Below, piece by piece: positions 17,239 through 25,626 of a stretch of DNA of 64,000 bases (the stretch's first letter is position 1; each line of letters starts with the position of its first letter). A program made the translations under genes and the position numbers. The DNA is from Bacillus sp. AFS029637. GTDB lineage: Bacteria > Bacillota > Bacilli > Bacillales > Bacillaceae_G. Under the pieces are notes generated by a model. The model saw only the letters and a list, made by a program, of their open reading frames with translations, was not told where the DNA came from and made no database searches. The DNA lies in contig NZ_NUPZ01000023.1 in the NCBI RefSeq assembly GCF_002584985.1, positions 215,999 to 279,998 of the forward strand, in the 5' to 3' direction.

Positions 17239-17267
17239 ATTGTAACGAGAAATGAAAGTATGGACAA
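17239..17267 (-). promoter_or_regulatory. Sigma-A promoter of the Prli42-like gene
   Basis: Minus-strand TTGTCC (17262-17267), 17-bp spacer, TACAAT (17239-17244). Confidence 0.65.
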
Positions 17268-17396
17268 GGGAGAGAAAGGACAAAATTCGGGAAGGGGTTG
17301 CAATATATAACAGGAAATTAGCGTATGTGTAGAGAATATATTAAAAGATGGATGGTTAATTTTTTGTTACGCAGGCTGAAGAATGGAGATACGATG

Positions 17397-17939
17397 ATGA
17401 AAATATATGAGACAAACCGTTTACATTTAAGGGAAATTGATGAGTCGTATGCGGAAAAAGTTCTTCAATATTACGACAGAAACCGTGAATTTTTAAAAGC
17501 TTGGGAAGAGTATAGACCAGAGGATTTTTTTACATTAGATTATCAAAAGAAAAGGTTACAAAAGGATAGAAAAGAGTTTGCAGCAGGAAAGATTATTAGG
17601 CTATGGATTTTTAAAAAGGGTGATAATACGAAAATAATTGGTTGTATTTCATTTAATTTAATCGTTCGTGGTATTTATCAATCTTGTGTACTCAGTTACA
17701 AATTAGATAAAGAAGAGCTGAATAAAGGCTATACGACAGAAGCGCTTAGAAAAGCAATTCAAGTTGCTTTTAAGGAATCACATTTACATCGTATAGAAGC
17801 GCCGATTATGCCACGTAATTTAGCATCTATACAAGTAGTGACGAAGATAGGCTTTCAATATGAGGGCGTATCTAGGAAAATGTTAATGGTAAATGGCGTG
17901 TGGGAAGATCATATGCGCTGGGTATTGTTAAATGAGTAA
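17397..17939 (+). CDS. GNAT acetyltransferase, RimJ/RimL-like
   Basis: A 180-residue GNAT protein starting MKIYETNRLHLREI. It has a central beta strand IGCISFNLIV, the acetyl-CoA-binding region LDKEELNKGYTTEALRKAI and HRIEAPIMPRNLASIQVVTKIGF, which is typical of the ribosomal-protein Ala acetyltransferase branch (Acetyltransf_3). The substrate is unknown. Start ATG 17397 is 7 nt after TGGAGAT; the adjacent ATG at 17394 is possible. No partner gene; a terminator follows. Confidence 0.85.
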   Translation: MKIYETNRLHLREIDESYAEKVLQYYDRNREFLKAWEEYRPEDFFTLDYQKKRLQKDRKEFAAGKIIRLWIFKKGDNTKIIGCISFNLIVRGIYQSCVLSYKLDKEELNKGYTTEALRKAIQVAFKESHLHRIEAPIMPRNLASIQVVTKIGFQYEGVSRKMLMVNGVWEDHMRWVLLNE

Positions 17940-17946
17940 TAGGAAG

Positions 17947-17983
17947 CAGATGGTTATCTAGACATATAAACCATCTGTTTTTT
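17947..17983 (+). terminator. Terminator after GNAT gene
   Basis: CAGATGGTT (17947-17955) / AACCATCTG (17969-17977), T6. Confidence 0.85.
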
Positions 17984-18013
17984 GTCTTGTATTTCGAAAC
18001 TTTTGCGAAATTC

Positions 18014-18022
18014 TGTTATAAT
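18014..18022 (+). promoter_or_regulatory. Extended -10 promoter of the M20 peptidase gene
   Basis: TGT followed by TATAAT (18017-18022); the -35 region is weak. Confidence 0.55.
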
Positions 18023-18066
18023 TAGTAGTGTTACATACATAATGGTAGTGCAGGAGGCGCAGTCTT

Positions 18067-19185
18067 ATGATTAATCAAGAACGTTTAGTAAATGAATTTA
18101 TGGAATTAGTACAAGTAGATTCTGAAACGAAATTTGAAGCAGAAATCTGCAAAGTACTAACAGAGAAATTTACAGCTTTAGGTGTAGAAGTATTTGAAGA
18201 TGACACAATGGCTGTAACTGGTCATGGTGCAGGAAACTTAATTTGTACTTTACCAGCAACAAAAGATGGTGTTGATACAATTTACTTTACTTCTCATATG
18301 GATACAGTAGTTCCTGGTAATGGTATTAAGCCTTCTATTAAAGATGGATATATCGTATCAGATGGTACTACAATTTTAGGTGCGGATGATAAAGCAGGAT
18401 TAGCATCAATGTTTGAAGCAATTCGTGTTTTAAAAGAGAAAAACATCCCTCATGGTAAAATTGAATTTATTATTACAGTTGGAGAAGAATCTGGTCTTGT
18501 TGGTGCAAAAGCGTTAGACCGTGAGCGTATTACAGCGAAGTATGGTTACGCATTAGATAGCGATGGAAAAGTTGGTGAAATTGTTGTTGCAGCTCCAACA
18601 CAAGCGAAAGTGAACGCAATTATTCGCGGGAAAACAGCTCACGCTGGTGTAGCACCAGAAAAAGGTGTATCGGCAATTACTATCGCTGCGAAAGCAATTG
18701 CAAAGATGCCACTTGGTCGCATTGACTCTGAAACGACTGCAAATATTGGCCGTTTTGAAGGTGGTACACAAACGAATATCGTTTGCGATCACGTACAAAT
18801 CTTTGCAGAAGCTCGTTCTTTAATTAATGAGAAAATGGAAGTACAAGTTGCGAAGATGAAAGAAGCATTTGAAACAACTGCAAAAGAAATGGGCGGTCAA
18901 GCAGACGTTGAAGTAAACGTTATGTACCCAGGATTTAAATTCGCTGATGGCGACCACGTTGTAGAAGTTGCAAAACGTGCAGCTGAAAAAATTGGACGTA
19001 CACCTTCTTTACACCAAAGTGGTGGCGGAAGTGATGCAAACGTAATTGCTGGACACGGTATCCCAACAGTTAACTTGGCAGTTGGTTACGAAGAAATTCA
19101 TACAACAAACGAGAAGATTCCTGTTGAAGAGTTAGCAAAAACAGCAGAATTAGTTGTTGCGATTATTGAAGAAGTGGCGAAATAA
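18067..19185 (+). CDS. M20 family tripeptidase-like metallopeptidase (PepT/YqjE-like)
   Basis: A 372-residue two-metal peptidase. Metal-binding and catalytic residues are in place: SHMDTVVPG (His/Asp about residues 78-80), GADDKAG, the general base in VGEESGLVGA, LDSDGK and SGGGSDANV with the last ligand His near EEIHTTNE. The dimerisation domain inserts between about residues 180 and 290. The family cleaves short peptides in the cytoplasm. It corresponds to B. subtilis YqjE by position and pattern. GGAGGCGCAG precedes the ATG; monocistronic with own terminator. Confidence 0.9.
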   Translation: MINQERLVNEFMELVQVDSETKFEAEICKVLTEKFTALGVEVFEDDTMAVTGHGAGNLICTLPATKDGVDTIYFTSHMDTVVPGNGIKPSIKDGYIVSDGTTILGADDKAGLASMFEAIRVLKEKNIPHGKIEFIITVGEESGLVGAKALDRERITAKYGYALDSDGKVGEIVVAAPTQAKVNAIIRGKTAHAGVAPEKGVSAITIAAKAIAKMPLGRIDSETTANIGRFEGGTQTNIVCDHVQIFAEARSLINEKMEVQVAKMKEAFETTAKEMGGQADVEVNVMYPGFKFADGDHVVEVAKRAAEKIGRTPSLHQSGGGSDANVIAGHGIPTVNLAVGYEEIHTTNEKIPVEELAKTAELVVAIIEEVAK

Positions 19186-19192
19186 TAAACAA

Positions 19193-19231
19193 AAAAAGCG
19201 TGTAAATCACAATTGATTTACACGCTTTTTA
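19193..19231 (+). terminator. Bidirectional terminator between the peptidase and a small membrane protein
   Basis: A 16-bp stem (AAAAAGCGTGTAAATC) with a 6-nt loop serves the convergent genes on both strands. Confidence 0.92.
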
Positions 19232-19429
19232 TTTTGATTCAATTGCTTTTACAAGACGGATAAACCAGTATAGGAAAATCCATGGCAGTATATCAGTTGT
19301 TGCAATGCCCAGTAGACTTGGAAGGATCCCTGCTGCGTTAATATCAAAAATAGGGAGTAATAAATAATTAATTAAGATGATTAATATAATAATGAGAAAT
19401 ATATAGTTAAGTTTACGGTTTGATTTCAT
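19229..19429 (-). CDS. Small membrane protein, unknown function
   Basis: A 66-residue protein with two hydrophobic segments (about residues 8-28 and 38-58) and charged ends (MKSNRK; VKAIESK). The order TM, short loop with Asp, TM recalls small phospholipase D-nuclease-like N-terminal (PLDc_N) proteins, but I cannot be certain. I choose ATG 19429, about 8 nt after AAGGGGTG; an in-frame TTG at 19435 is too close to that site. It converges on the peptidase gene through a shared terminator. Confidence 0.7.
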   Translation of the reverse strand: MKSNRKLNYIFLIIILIILINYLLLPIFDINAAGILPSLLGIATTDILPWIFLYWFIRLVKAIESK

Positions 19430-19527
19430 AATCAATCACCCCTTTTACAAAAATATCCATAACTCGTATTAAGTATAGCAAAAATAAGGATAAAAAGAAT
19501 AAGTAATTATTATATTGTACATGAATT

Positions 19528-19552
19528 TGATATAATAAAGGAACGAATGTTC
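19528..19552 (+). promoter_or_regulatory. dinB promoter with LexA (SOS) box
   Basis: An extended -10, TGA-TATAAT (19528-19536), is followed at 19541-19552 by GAACGAATGTTC, a perfect GAAC-N4-GTTC LexA box over the expected start site. Confidence 0.88.
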
Positions 19553-19571
19553 TTTGGAGGAGGTGAATACT

Positions 19572-20810
19572 ATGCGAGAAATGTATCCGAAAAATGGTCG
19601 TGTTATTTTGCATGTAGATATGAATTGTTTTTTCGCAGCTGTTGAAATTGCTCATGACGCTTCATTACAAGGAAAGCCATTAGCGGTTGCCGGAAATGAA
19701 AAAGAGAGAAAAGGAATTATCATAACATGTAGTTACGAGGCGAGAGAATATGGAATTCATACGACGATGCCTCTTTGGGAAGCGAAAAGGTTATGCCCAC
19801 AATTAGTTGTAAGGCGCCCTAATTTTACATTGTATCGCGAAGCTTCATTTCAAATGTTCCAAATACTGTCCCGTTTTACAGAGAAAATACAACCAGTTTC
19901 TATAGATGAAGGGTATTTAGATATTACAGAGTGTTATGCGCTCGGTTCACCTCTTGAAATAGCAAAGATGATTCAGCAGGTGTTATTAACAGAGTTACAA
20001 CTTCCATGTAGTATTGGAATCGCCCCAAATCTTTTCCTAGCAAAAACGGCCTCTGATATGAAAAAACCTCTTGGCATTACGGTACTTCGAAAACGTGATA
20101 TCCCAGAAATGATTTGGCCACTTTCAGTTGAAGCAATGCATGGAATTGGACAGAAGACAGCTGAAAAATTAAATGACATTCATATACTAACAATTGAACA
20201 GTTGGCAAAGGGAGACGAGCATATCATTCGCGCTAAAATTGGAAAACATGGTGTTGATTTACAAAGGCGTGCAAAAGGCATAGATGATAGGGAAGTTGAT
20301 CCGAGTCAAATGGGACAACATAAAAGCGTTGGTAATTCGACGACTTTTTCAAAGGATATGGATGAAGAGAAAGAATTACTTGATATGTTAGAACGTTTAT
20401 CAAAATCAGTGAGTAAAAGATTACAAAAGCGAACTCTTGTCAGCTATAACATTCAAATTACGATTAAATACCATGATAGACGGACGGTAACACGGAGTAA
20501 ACAATTGAAAAATGCAATTTGGGAAGAACGAGATATTTTTCAAGCAGCCTCCCGTTTATGGAAGCAACATTGGGATGGGGATTCCGTTCGTTTACTAGGT
20601 GTTACAGCTACTGAAATAGAGTGGAAGACAGAATCGGTGAAACAATTAGATTTGTTTTCGTTTGAAGAGGATGCAAAAAAAGAACCGCTACTTGCTGTTA
20701 TTGATCAAATTAATGATAAGTATGGGACACCGCTTTTACAGCGAGGTAGTCAACTATTACGTAAGCAAGAGAAGTCGTTTCAACAAAAATTAGAAAATAA
20801 GTTTATGTAG
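19572..20810 (+). CDS. dinB: DNA polymerase IV (Y family)
   Basis: A 412-residue translesion polymerase. Palm motifs HVDMNCFFAAVE and PVSIDEGYLDIT hold the catalytic Asp/Glu residues; TCSYEAREYGI, SIGIAPNLFLAKTASDMKKP and the HhH region HGIGQKTAEKL follow; the little-finger domain ends with a clamp-binding motif QLDLF (about residue 362). It copies damaged DNA with low fidelity. The start is ATG 19572 with GGAGGAGGTG upstream. A LexA box in the promoter shows SOS control. It matches B. subtilis yqjH in position. Confidence 0.95.
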   Translation: MREMYPKNGRVILHVDMNCFFAAVEIAHDASLQGKPLAVAGNEKERKGIIITCSYEAREYGIHTTMPLWEAKRLCPQLVVRRPNFTLYREASFQMFQILSRFTEKIQPVSIDEGYLDITECYALGSPLEIAKMIQQVLLTELQLPCSIGIAPNLFLAKTASDMKKPLGITVLRKRDIPEMIWPLSVEAMHGIGQKTAEKLNDIHILTIEQLAKGDEHIIRAKIGKHGVDLQRRAKGIDDREVDPSQMGQHKSVGNSTTFSKDMDEEKELLDMLERLSKSVSKRLQKRTLVSYNIQITIKYHDRRTVTRSKQLKNAIWEERDIFQAASRLWKQHWDGDSVRLLGVTATEIEWKTESVKQLDLFSFEEDAKKEPLLAVIDQINDKYGTPLLQRGSQLLRKQEKSFQQKLENKFM

Positions 20811-20842
20811 AAGGTATTATGAATATAAAACCTTCTTTTTTT
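20810..20842 (+). terminator. Terminator after dinB
   Basis: GAAGGT / ACCTTC with a 14-nt loop and T7. A second, weaker AGAATC / GATTCT-T6 hairpin lies at 20854-20893. Confidence 0.65.
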
Positions 20843-20943
20843 AGATAGAACAGAGAATCCAGCCATGGGTAGAGGTGGTCAGATTCTTTTTTAGCCTCAT
20901 ACCAAGTTAAAACAAAAAGATTGAAAGCGTGTGGATATAAATA

Positions 20944-20973
20944 AAAAGCACTGCATGTAACCAGTGCTTTTTA
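20944..20973 (-). terminator. Terminator of the minus-strand gene at 20981
   Basis: AAAAGCACTG / CAGTGCTTTTT stem with an 8-nt loop, T-rich on both strands. Confidence 0.85.
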
Positions 20974-20980
20974 TTATAAA

Positions 20981-21232
20981 TTACGAGATTGTAACATTTT
21001 CAAAAATAACAATTTCTGAACTAGTTGTTGTTGAAACGCGCTGTGCGTAATATGTTAAAGCTGAAGAAATATAAGCTGGTAACGTCTCACTTGTATGTGA
21101 TGTTGTATATTCATGGATTAATTCTTTTAAAGTCGTCCATTCTAATTGTGCTGGGTGATCAGACACGAAAGAACTTACCCAGCGATCAAATGAAGATGAA
21201 AAATCAGTTTGTAAACGAAATACTTCTTTCAT
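20981..21232 (-). CDS. Conserved hypothetical protein, 83 residues
   Basis: A small soluble acidic protein beginning MKEVFRLQTDFSSSFDRW, with alternating helix-forming stretches and a hydrophobic C-terminal strand (EIVIFENVTIS). No catalytic motif, signal or membrane segment. I do not recognise the family. GGGAG lies about 10 nt before the ATG, and the gene has its own terminator, so it is probably real. It lies between dinB and rnz on the opposite strand. Confidence 0.65.
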   Translation of the reverse strand: MKEVFRLQTDFSSSFDRWVSSFVSDHPAQLEWTTLKELIHEYTTSHTSETLPAYISSALTYYAQRVSTTTSSEIVIFENVTIS

Positions 21233-21420
21233 AATAAAACGCTCCCTTAAAATGTAGTATATTTATTTTAGCATAAAAAGCGAATGATTGATAAGTTTTT
21301 TGGTGTAACGTTCGTGTTATATAGTTGTCTAGATGGTTGGTTATGTAAATTCAATTTGCCATTTGAAATAACATTTCGTAAGATGAGAGATAGATTATAT
21401 AAAGAGCTGGAGGAAAGAAA

Positions 21421-22344
21421 GTGGAATTTGTATTTTTAGGAACTGGTGCAGGTGTTCCTTCAAAAGGAAGGAATGTTTCAGCAATTGCTTTGCAGTTGTT
21501 AGAAGAACGAGGACAGACTTGGTTATTTGACTGTGGTGAAGCGACGCAACATCAAATATTACATACATCTGTACGTCCACGCCGCATTGAAAAAATATTT
21601 ATTACCCATTTACATGGTGATCATATTTTTGGATTGCCTGGTTTATTAGGTAGTCGTTCGTTTCAAGGTGGGACTACACCTTTAACAGTATATGGACCAA
21701 AAGGAATTAAGCAATTTATTGAAGTAGCATTATCAGTAAGTACGACACATGTAAAATACCCACTTGAAATTGTTGAGATAACAGAAGAAGGTACAGTATT
21801 TGAAGATAATGAATTTCATGTGGAAATGAAAAGATTGTCACATGGTATTGAATGTTTTGGGTATCGTATTGTAGAGAAAGATATACAAGGTGCCCTTTTA
21901 GTAGAGAAATTGCTGGAAATGGGTGTGAAACCAGGTCCACTCTTTAAACGTTTAAAAGATGGAGAAGTAGTTGAATTAGAAAATGGTACAATGCTAAATG
22001 GAAAAGATTTTATCGGTCCACCTCAAAAAGGGAGAATTATTACTATTTTAGGTGATACACGATATTGCGAAGCGAGTAGAGAGCTGGCACAAGACGCAGA
22101 CGTACTTGTTCACGAGGCAACTTTTGCGGCAGAGGATGAGCAACAAGCATATGATTATTTTCATTCTACATCTAAGCAAGCTGCGAGTATTGCACTTCAG
22201 GCAAATGCGAAAAGATTAATATTGACTCATATTAGTTCTCGTTATCAAGGAGATACATATAAGGAATTGTTGAAAGAGGCAAGAGAGCTATTTTCTAATA
22301 CCGAAATAGCAATGGATTTGAAATCATTTCCAGTAGAAAGGTAA
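21421..22344 (+). CDS. rnz: Ribonuclease Z
   Basis: A 307-residue tRNA 3' processing endonuclease of the metallo-beta-lactamase fold. The zinc motif is [10 protein letters not shown] (about residues 62-71), with further ligands in [20 protein letters not shown] and LTHISSRY. The flexible arm (residues 150-200, with [14 protein letters not shown]) grips tRNA. It cuts precursor tRNAs after the discriminator base, mainly those lacking encoded CCA. GTG start with GGAGGAAAG upstream. Confidence 0.95.
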   Translation: MEFVFLGTGAGVPSKGRNVSAIALQLLEERGQTWLFDCGEATQHQILHTSVRPRRIEKIFITHLHGDHIFGLPGLLGSRSFQGGTTPLTVYGPKGIKQFIEVALSVSTTHVKYPLEIVEITEEGTVFEDNEFHVEMKRLSHGIECFGYRIVEKDIQGALLVEKLLEMGVKPGPLFKRLKDGEVVELENGTMLNGKDFIGPPQKGRIITILGDTRYCEASRELAQDADVLVHEATFAAEDEQQAYDYFHSTSKQAASIALQANAKRLILTHISSRYQGDTYKELLKEARELFSNTEIAMDLKSFPVER

Positions 22345-22353
22345 TAATTTCAA

Positions 22354-22388
22354 TAAAAAAATGGTAACTTATGTTTACCATTTTTTTC
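22354..22388 (+). terminator. Terminator of rnz
   Basis: AAAAAAATGGTAA / TTTACCATTTTTTT stem-loop soon after the stop codon. Confidence 0.9.
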
Positions 22389-22589
22389 ATTTTCAAAAAA
22401 ATTAGTAAGCAACTGTTATCATTTTATAATTATATTTGTATAACACAGAATTTTATAATGCTTTGAATATACAGGGTGAAAATACGAAATATCGGTTGTT
22501 TAGAAAAACTGTTATATAAGTAGATGTACGTACAAGTGATACAAAGAAGAAAAGAAGGATTTTATTCAGAAACTTTAAAATTCAATAAA

Positions 22590-22620
22590 AGTAAGCGTTT
22601 TATAAAAAACAAGCTATAAT
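22590..22620 (+). promoter_or_regulatory. cre-like sequence and TATAAT before a decayed gene
   Basis: AGTAAGCGTTTTAT (22590-22603) resembles the CcpA cre consensus with three end mismatches; TATAAT follows at 22615-22620. The remnant coding sequence begins almost at once, so the real 5' end of the gene appears lost. Confidence 0.3.
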
Positions 22621-22970
22621 GAGGGCACATTATAATTTATTTGGAATACCATTTTTAAAAGAGCTTGGACAATCAGTGGGTGACCCAGGAGGAGTAGCTG
22701 GTGAAAATTTAGTTGCATTTAGCGATAGGTATATCTCCTGTTTATGCTATGATTGTAGAGGTTTCTGTGTTAAACTTTGGATTGCTACCAGGCTTAATTG
22801 CTGGTTATCTTATATCATTTTAAATGAAAATAATGCTATATTTCGTATGTATTATGGTATCAGGTATTATTTCAGGATATATTGGTTCACTTTTATTTGA
22901 AAAATATCCAATTCGTATAGCGGAGCAAATTCGTGGTATGGCTGGAAAAGCAATAGATGCGGTAGCTTAA
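22619..22970 (+). pseudogene. Decayed membrane-protein gene
   Basis: Coding similarity appears in two frames. Frame 1 (from 22619) reads IPFLKELGQSVGDPGGVAGE and breaks near 22731. The next frame continues with ISPVYAMIVEVSVLNF and GLLPGLIAGYLISF, meets an in-frame TAA at 22821-22823, then resumes with MKIMLYFVCIMVSG and ends KYPIRIAEQIRGMAGKAIDAVA at 22970. So there is at least one frameshift and one nonsense change, plus loss of the 5' part. The hydrophobic segments suggest a transporter component. I cannot name the family with confidence. Confidence 0.6.
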
Positions 22971-23013
22971 TAGAATAGTAAAAAATTTTCATAGAGGTTT
23001 AGGGGGAGTTATG

Positions 23014-23673
23014 ATGAAGTATCGCTCGGTATTTGATATTATTGGTCCAGTTATGATTGGTCCATCAAGTTCACATACAGCAGGGGCAGCAAGAATGGGG
23101 CAAGTTGCTCGCCAGCTGTTTCGTCATGAGCCAGAGAGAGTTAGCATTTCATTATACGGATCATTTGCAAAAACGTATCGTGGGCACGGTACGGATGTAG
23201 CGTTAATTGGTGGAATACTTGGATTTGAAACAGATGATTTACGCATTCCAGATGCACTAGACATTGCAAAAGAGCGCGAAATTGAAGTTGAATTCATTGA
23301 AGAAGATGCAAATGCACCTCATCCAAATACAGCGAGAATTCGTTTGTATAAAGGAGAGGAAGAAATTGAAGTTGTTGCATGTTCTATTGGTGGTGGTAAG
23401 ATCGAGGTTGTAGAGTTAAACGGCTTTGATCTGCAATTATCAGGAACAAGCCCAGCACTTCTTATTGTAAATAACGATCGCTTTGGTGCTATTGCAGCAG
23501 TAGCTTCAATCCTTGCGAAACATGAGATTAACATTAGTACAATGAGTGTTTCTCGTAAAGAAAAAGGAAGAAGAGCGCTTATGGTCATCGAAACAGATGA
23601 GTTGTTAGCAGATGAAGTGATTAAAGAGATAAATGAGCAACAAAATATTTGTCAAGTAACTATTATGGAATAA
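23014..23673 (+). CDS. sdaAB: L-serine dehydratase, iron-sulfur-dependent, beta subunit
   Basis: A 219-residue protein with the SDH_beta domain at the N-terminus (MIGPSSSHTAGAARMG is the conserved anion-binding motif) and an ACT domain at the C-terminus (ALLIVNNDRFGAIAAVASIL, NISTMSVSRKEKGRRALMVI) that probably binds serine. With the alpha subunit it converts L-serine to pyruvate and ammonia. Two adjacent ATGs occur; 23014 has better spacing from GGGGGAG than 23011. sdaAA follows 18 bp later. Confidence 0.94.
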   Translation: MKYRSVFDIIGPVMIGPSSSHTAGAARMGQVARQLFRHEPERVSISLYGSFAKTYRGHGTDVALIGGILGFETDDLRIPDALDIAKEREIEVEFIEEDANAPHPNTARIRLYKGEEEIEVVACSIGGGKIEVVELNGFDLQLSGTSPALLIVNNDRFGAIAAVASILAKHEINISTMSVSRKEKGRRALMVIETDELLADEVIKEINEQQNICQVTIME

Positions 23674-23691
23674 TTGCAGGGGGGACTCACC

Positions 23692-24570
23692 ATGTTTCGG
23701 AACGCAGCGGAACTAGTGGCGCAAGCTAAAGAACAAAATGTAAAAATCGCAGAAATTATGATTCAATGTGAAATGGAAACAAGAAGTATTTCACGTGAAG
23801 AAGTAATTGCTGGTATGGAAAAGAACTTAGTCGTGATGGAGCAAGCAGTAGAACGAGGTATTCGCGGTGTGAAATCACCGACTGGTTTAACTGGTGGAGA
23901 TGCTGTAAAAGTTCAAGCGTATATGAAGAGTGGAAAAGGCTTATCTGGAGATACGATTTTGGACGCAGTGAGTAAAGCTGTTGCAACAAATGAAGTAAAC
24001 GCAGCGATGGGAATTATTTGTGCAACACCAACAGCAGGGTCTGCTGGAACAGTGCCAGGTGTACTGTTTGCACTGAAAGAAAAATTACAGCCTACACGTG
24101 AAGAGATGATTGAATTTTTATTTACAGCAGGAGCTTTCGGTATGGTTGTTGCGAATAACGCTTGTATTTCTGGTGCAGCGGGAGGATGCCAAGCTGAAGT
24201 TGGTTCAGCAAGTGGAATGGCAGCTGCAGCAGCAGTTGAGATGGCTGGTGGAACACAAGATCAAGCAGCTACAGCGATGGCCATTTCATTAAAGAACATG
24301 CTTGGTTTAGTATGCGATCCTGTTGCAGGCCTTGTAGAAGTACCTTGTGTAAAACGTAATGCAGCGGGCGCTTCCAATGCTATGATTTCAGCTGATTTAG
24401 CATTAGCTGGTGTAACGAGTACAATTCCATGTGATGAAGTAATTGAGGCAATGTTTAGAATCGGACAAACGATGCCAGTAGCACTTCGTGAAACAGCTGA
24501 AGGTGGACTTGCAGCAACACCGACTGGTCGCCGTCTGCAAGAAGAGATCTTTGGGAAGATTAATGACTAA
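23692..24570 (+). CDS. sdaAA: L-serine dehydratase, iron-sulfur-dependent, alpha subunit
   Basis: A 292-residue catalytic subunit. Conserved 4Fe-4S cysteine contexts are NNACISGAAGGCQAEVG, MLGLVCDPVAG and VEVPCVKRNA; SPTGLTGGDAVKVQAY is the substrate-loop motif. It deaminates L-serine and is oxygen-sensitive as a class. The ATG at 23692 is 7-8 nt after AGGGGGG; an in-frame TTG at 23674 lacks a site. It ends the two-gene operon. Confidence 0.94.
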   Translation: MFRNAAELVAQAKEQNVKIAEIMIQCEMETRSISREEVIAGMEKNLVVMEQAVERGIRGVKSPTGLTGGDAVKVQAYMKSGKGLSGDTILDAVSKAVATNEVNAAMGIICATPTAGSAGTVPGVLFALKEKLQPTREEMIEFLFTAGAFGMVVANNACISGAAGGCQAEVGSASGMAAAAAVEMAGGTQDQAATAMAISLKNMLGLVCDPVAGLVEVPCVKRNAAGASNAMISADLALAGVTSTIPCDEVIEAMFRIGQTMPVALRETAEGGLAATPTGRRLQEEIFGKIND

Positions 24571-24584
24571 AAATATATGATTAT

Positions 24585-24624
24585 AAAAAAATGGAGCTCA
24601 AGTAAGATTGAGCTCCATTTTTTA
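24585..24624 (+). terminator. Bidirectional terminator between sdaAA and proI
   Basis: A 16-bp stem (AAAAAATGGAGCTCAA) with a 6-nt loop and T6, shared by convergent genes. Confidence 0.93.
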
Positions 24625-25461
24625 TTTTTCTTTTGTTAGTTGTTCTAATGTTTCCCCAAGATTATGTGATCGTTGCGCTGCTTGTGTAATACAAGAAATA
24701 AGTGCTTGTTGAAATTTATGTTCTTGTAATACTTCAATACCTGCTTCGGTCGTTCCACCAGGAGAAGTAATTTCCTTTCGCAAAATAGAAGGGTGTTTTT
24801 CACTCGCTTTTAGCATTTCAGCAGCACCAATCATCGTCTGAAGAATAAGTGACTTTGCAACATCTTCTTTTAAACCGATTTTTTTTGCGGCTTCTTCCAT
24901 CGCTTCTACTACGTAATAAATATAAGCAGGCCCACTTCCAGATAACGCAGTGACAGCATGCATATCTTCTTCCTCTACAACAGAGACGAGACCGATCGTT
25001 TCAAATAAAGCTATGGCAGTCTGAATATGTTCCGTTGTTGCATGTTTGGAAGGTGAGATGGCAGTAGCTGATTTTAAAATAGCTGCAGATGTATTTGGCA
25101 TTGCACGAATAATCGGAACGTTTTTTTGAAGTAGGTTTCTAATCGAGTGAGTAGAAACGCCTGCTAATAACGAAATAATAAGCAGATCATTATGTATATA
25201 CTCTTTAAAAGGGATAAGCGCTTCTGCAACATCCTTTGGCTTCATTGCTAGAAAAAGAATATTGGCATCAGTAAGTAGTTCTTTTTTATTATGTGTACCT
25301 TTGACGCCGTATTTTGTATGTAGCTCCTGTAACCTTGTCTCGTTAGAACGATTACTTACGGTAATTTGTTCGCCTTTAACAACATTTGCTTGTACCAAGC
25401 CACCAATAATCGCTTCGGCAATGGAGCCTGCACCGAGAAAGGAAATATTTTGAATAGACAT
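24622..25461 (-). CDS. proI: Pyrroline-5-carboxylate reductase
   Basis: A 279-residue NAD(P)H-dependent reductase making proline from pyrroline-5-carboxylate. The N-terminal Rossmann motif is FLGAGSIAEAIIGG, followed by FLAMKPKDV, the RAMPNTSA motif and the C-terminal dimer/active-site signature TALSGSGPAYIYYVVEAME with EITSPGGTTEAGI. B. subtilis has proI (yqjO) in this region, so I prefer that name over proC. AAAGGAGGAAC precedes the ATG. Confidence 0.92.
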   Translation of the reverse strand: MSIQNISFLGAGSIAEAIIGGLVQANVVKGEQITVSNRSNETRLQELHTKYGVKGTHNKKELLTDANILFLAMKPKDVAEALIPFKEYIHNDLLIISLLAGVSTHSIRNLLQKNVPIIRAMPNTSAAILKSATAISPSKHATTEHIQTAIALFETIGLVSVVEEEDMHAVTALSGSGPAYIYYVVEAMEEAAKKIGLKEDVAKSLILQTMIGAAEMLKASEKHPSILRKEITSPGGTTEAGIEVLQEHKFQQALISCITQAAQRSHNLGETLEQLTKEK

Positions 25462-25626
25462 GATGTTCCTCCTTTAAATTTGGTTAGAGATTCTTATAAA
25501 TGTACATACATTCGGTTTATTATAGAAAACACCTCTTTTTATCTGAAAATAATGACAAATTAATAAGGAAGTTGTAAACTGAAGAGGTATTCATTTTTGA
25601 ACCGGAAAGAGACAGGGGGGCTAAGC

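Noticed and set aside
22619-22900. 93-codon frame read as an intact gene
   Set aside because: The protein-like pattern switches frame near 22731 and continues past an in-frame stop, so I call it a pseudogene.
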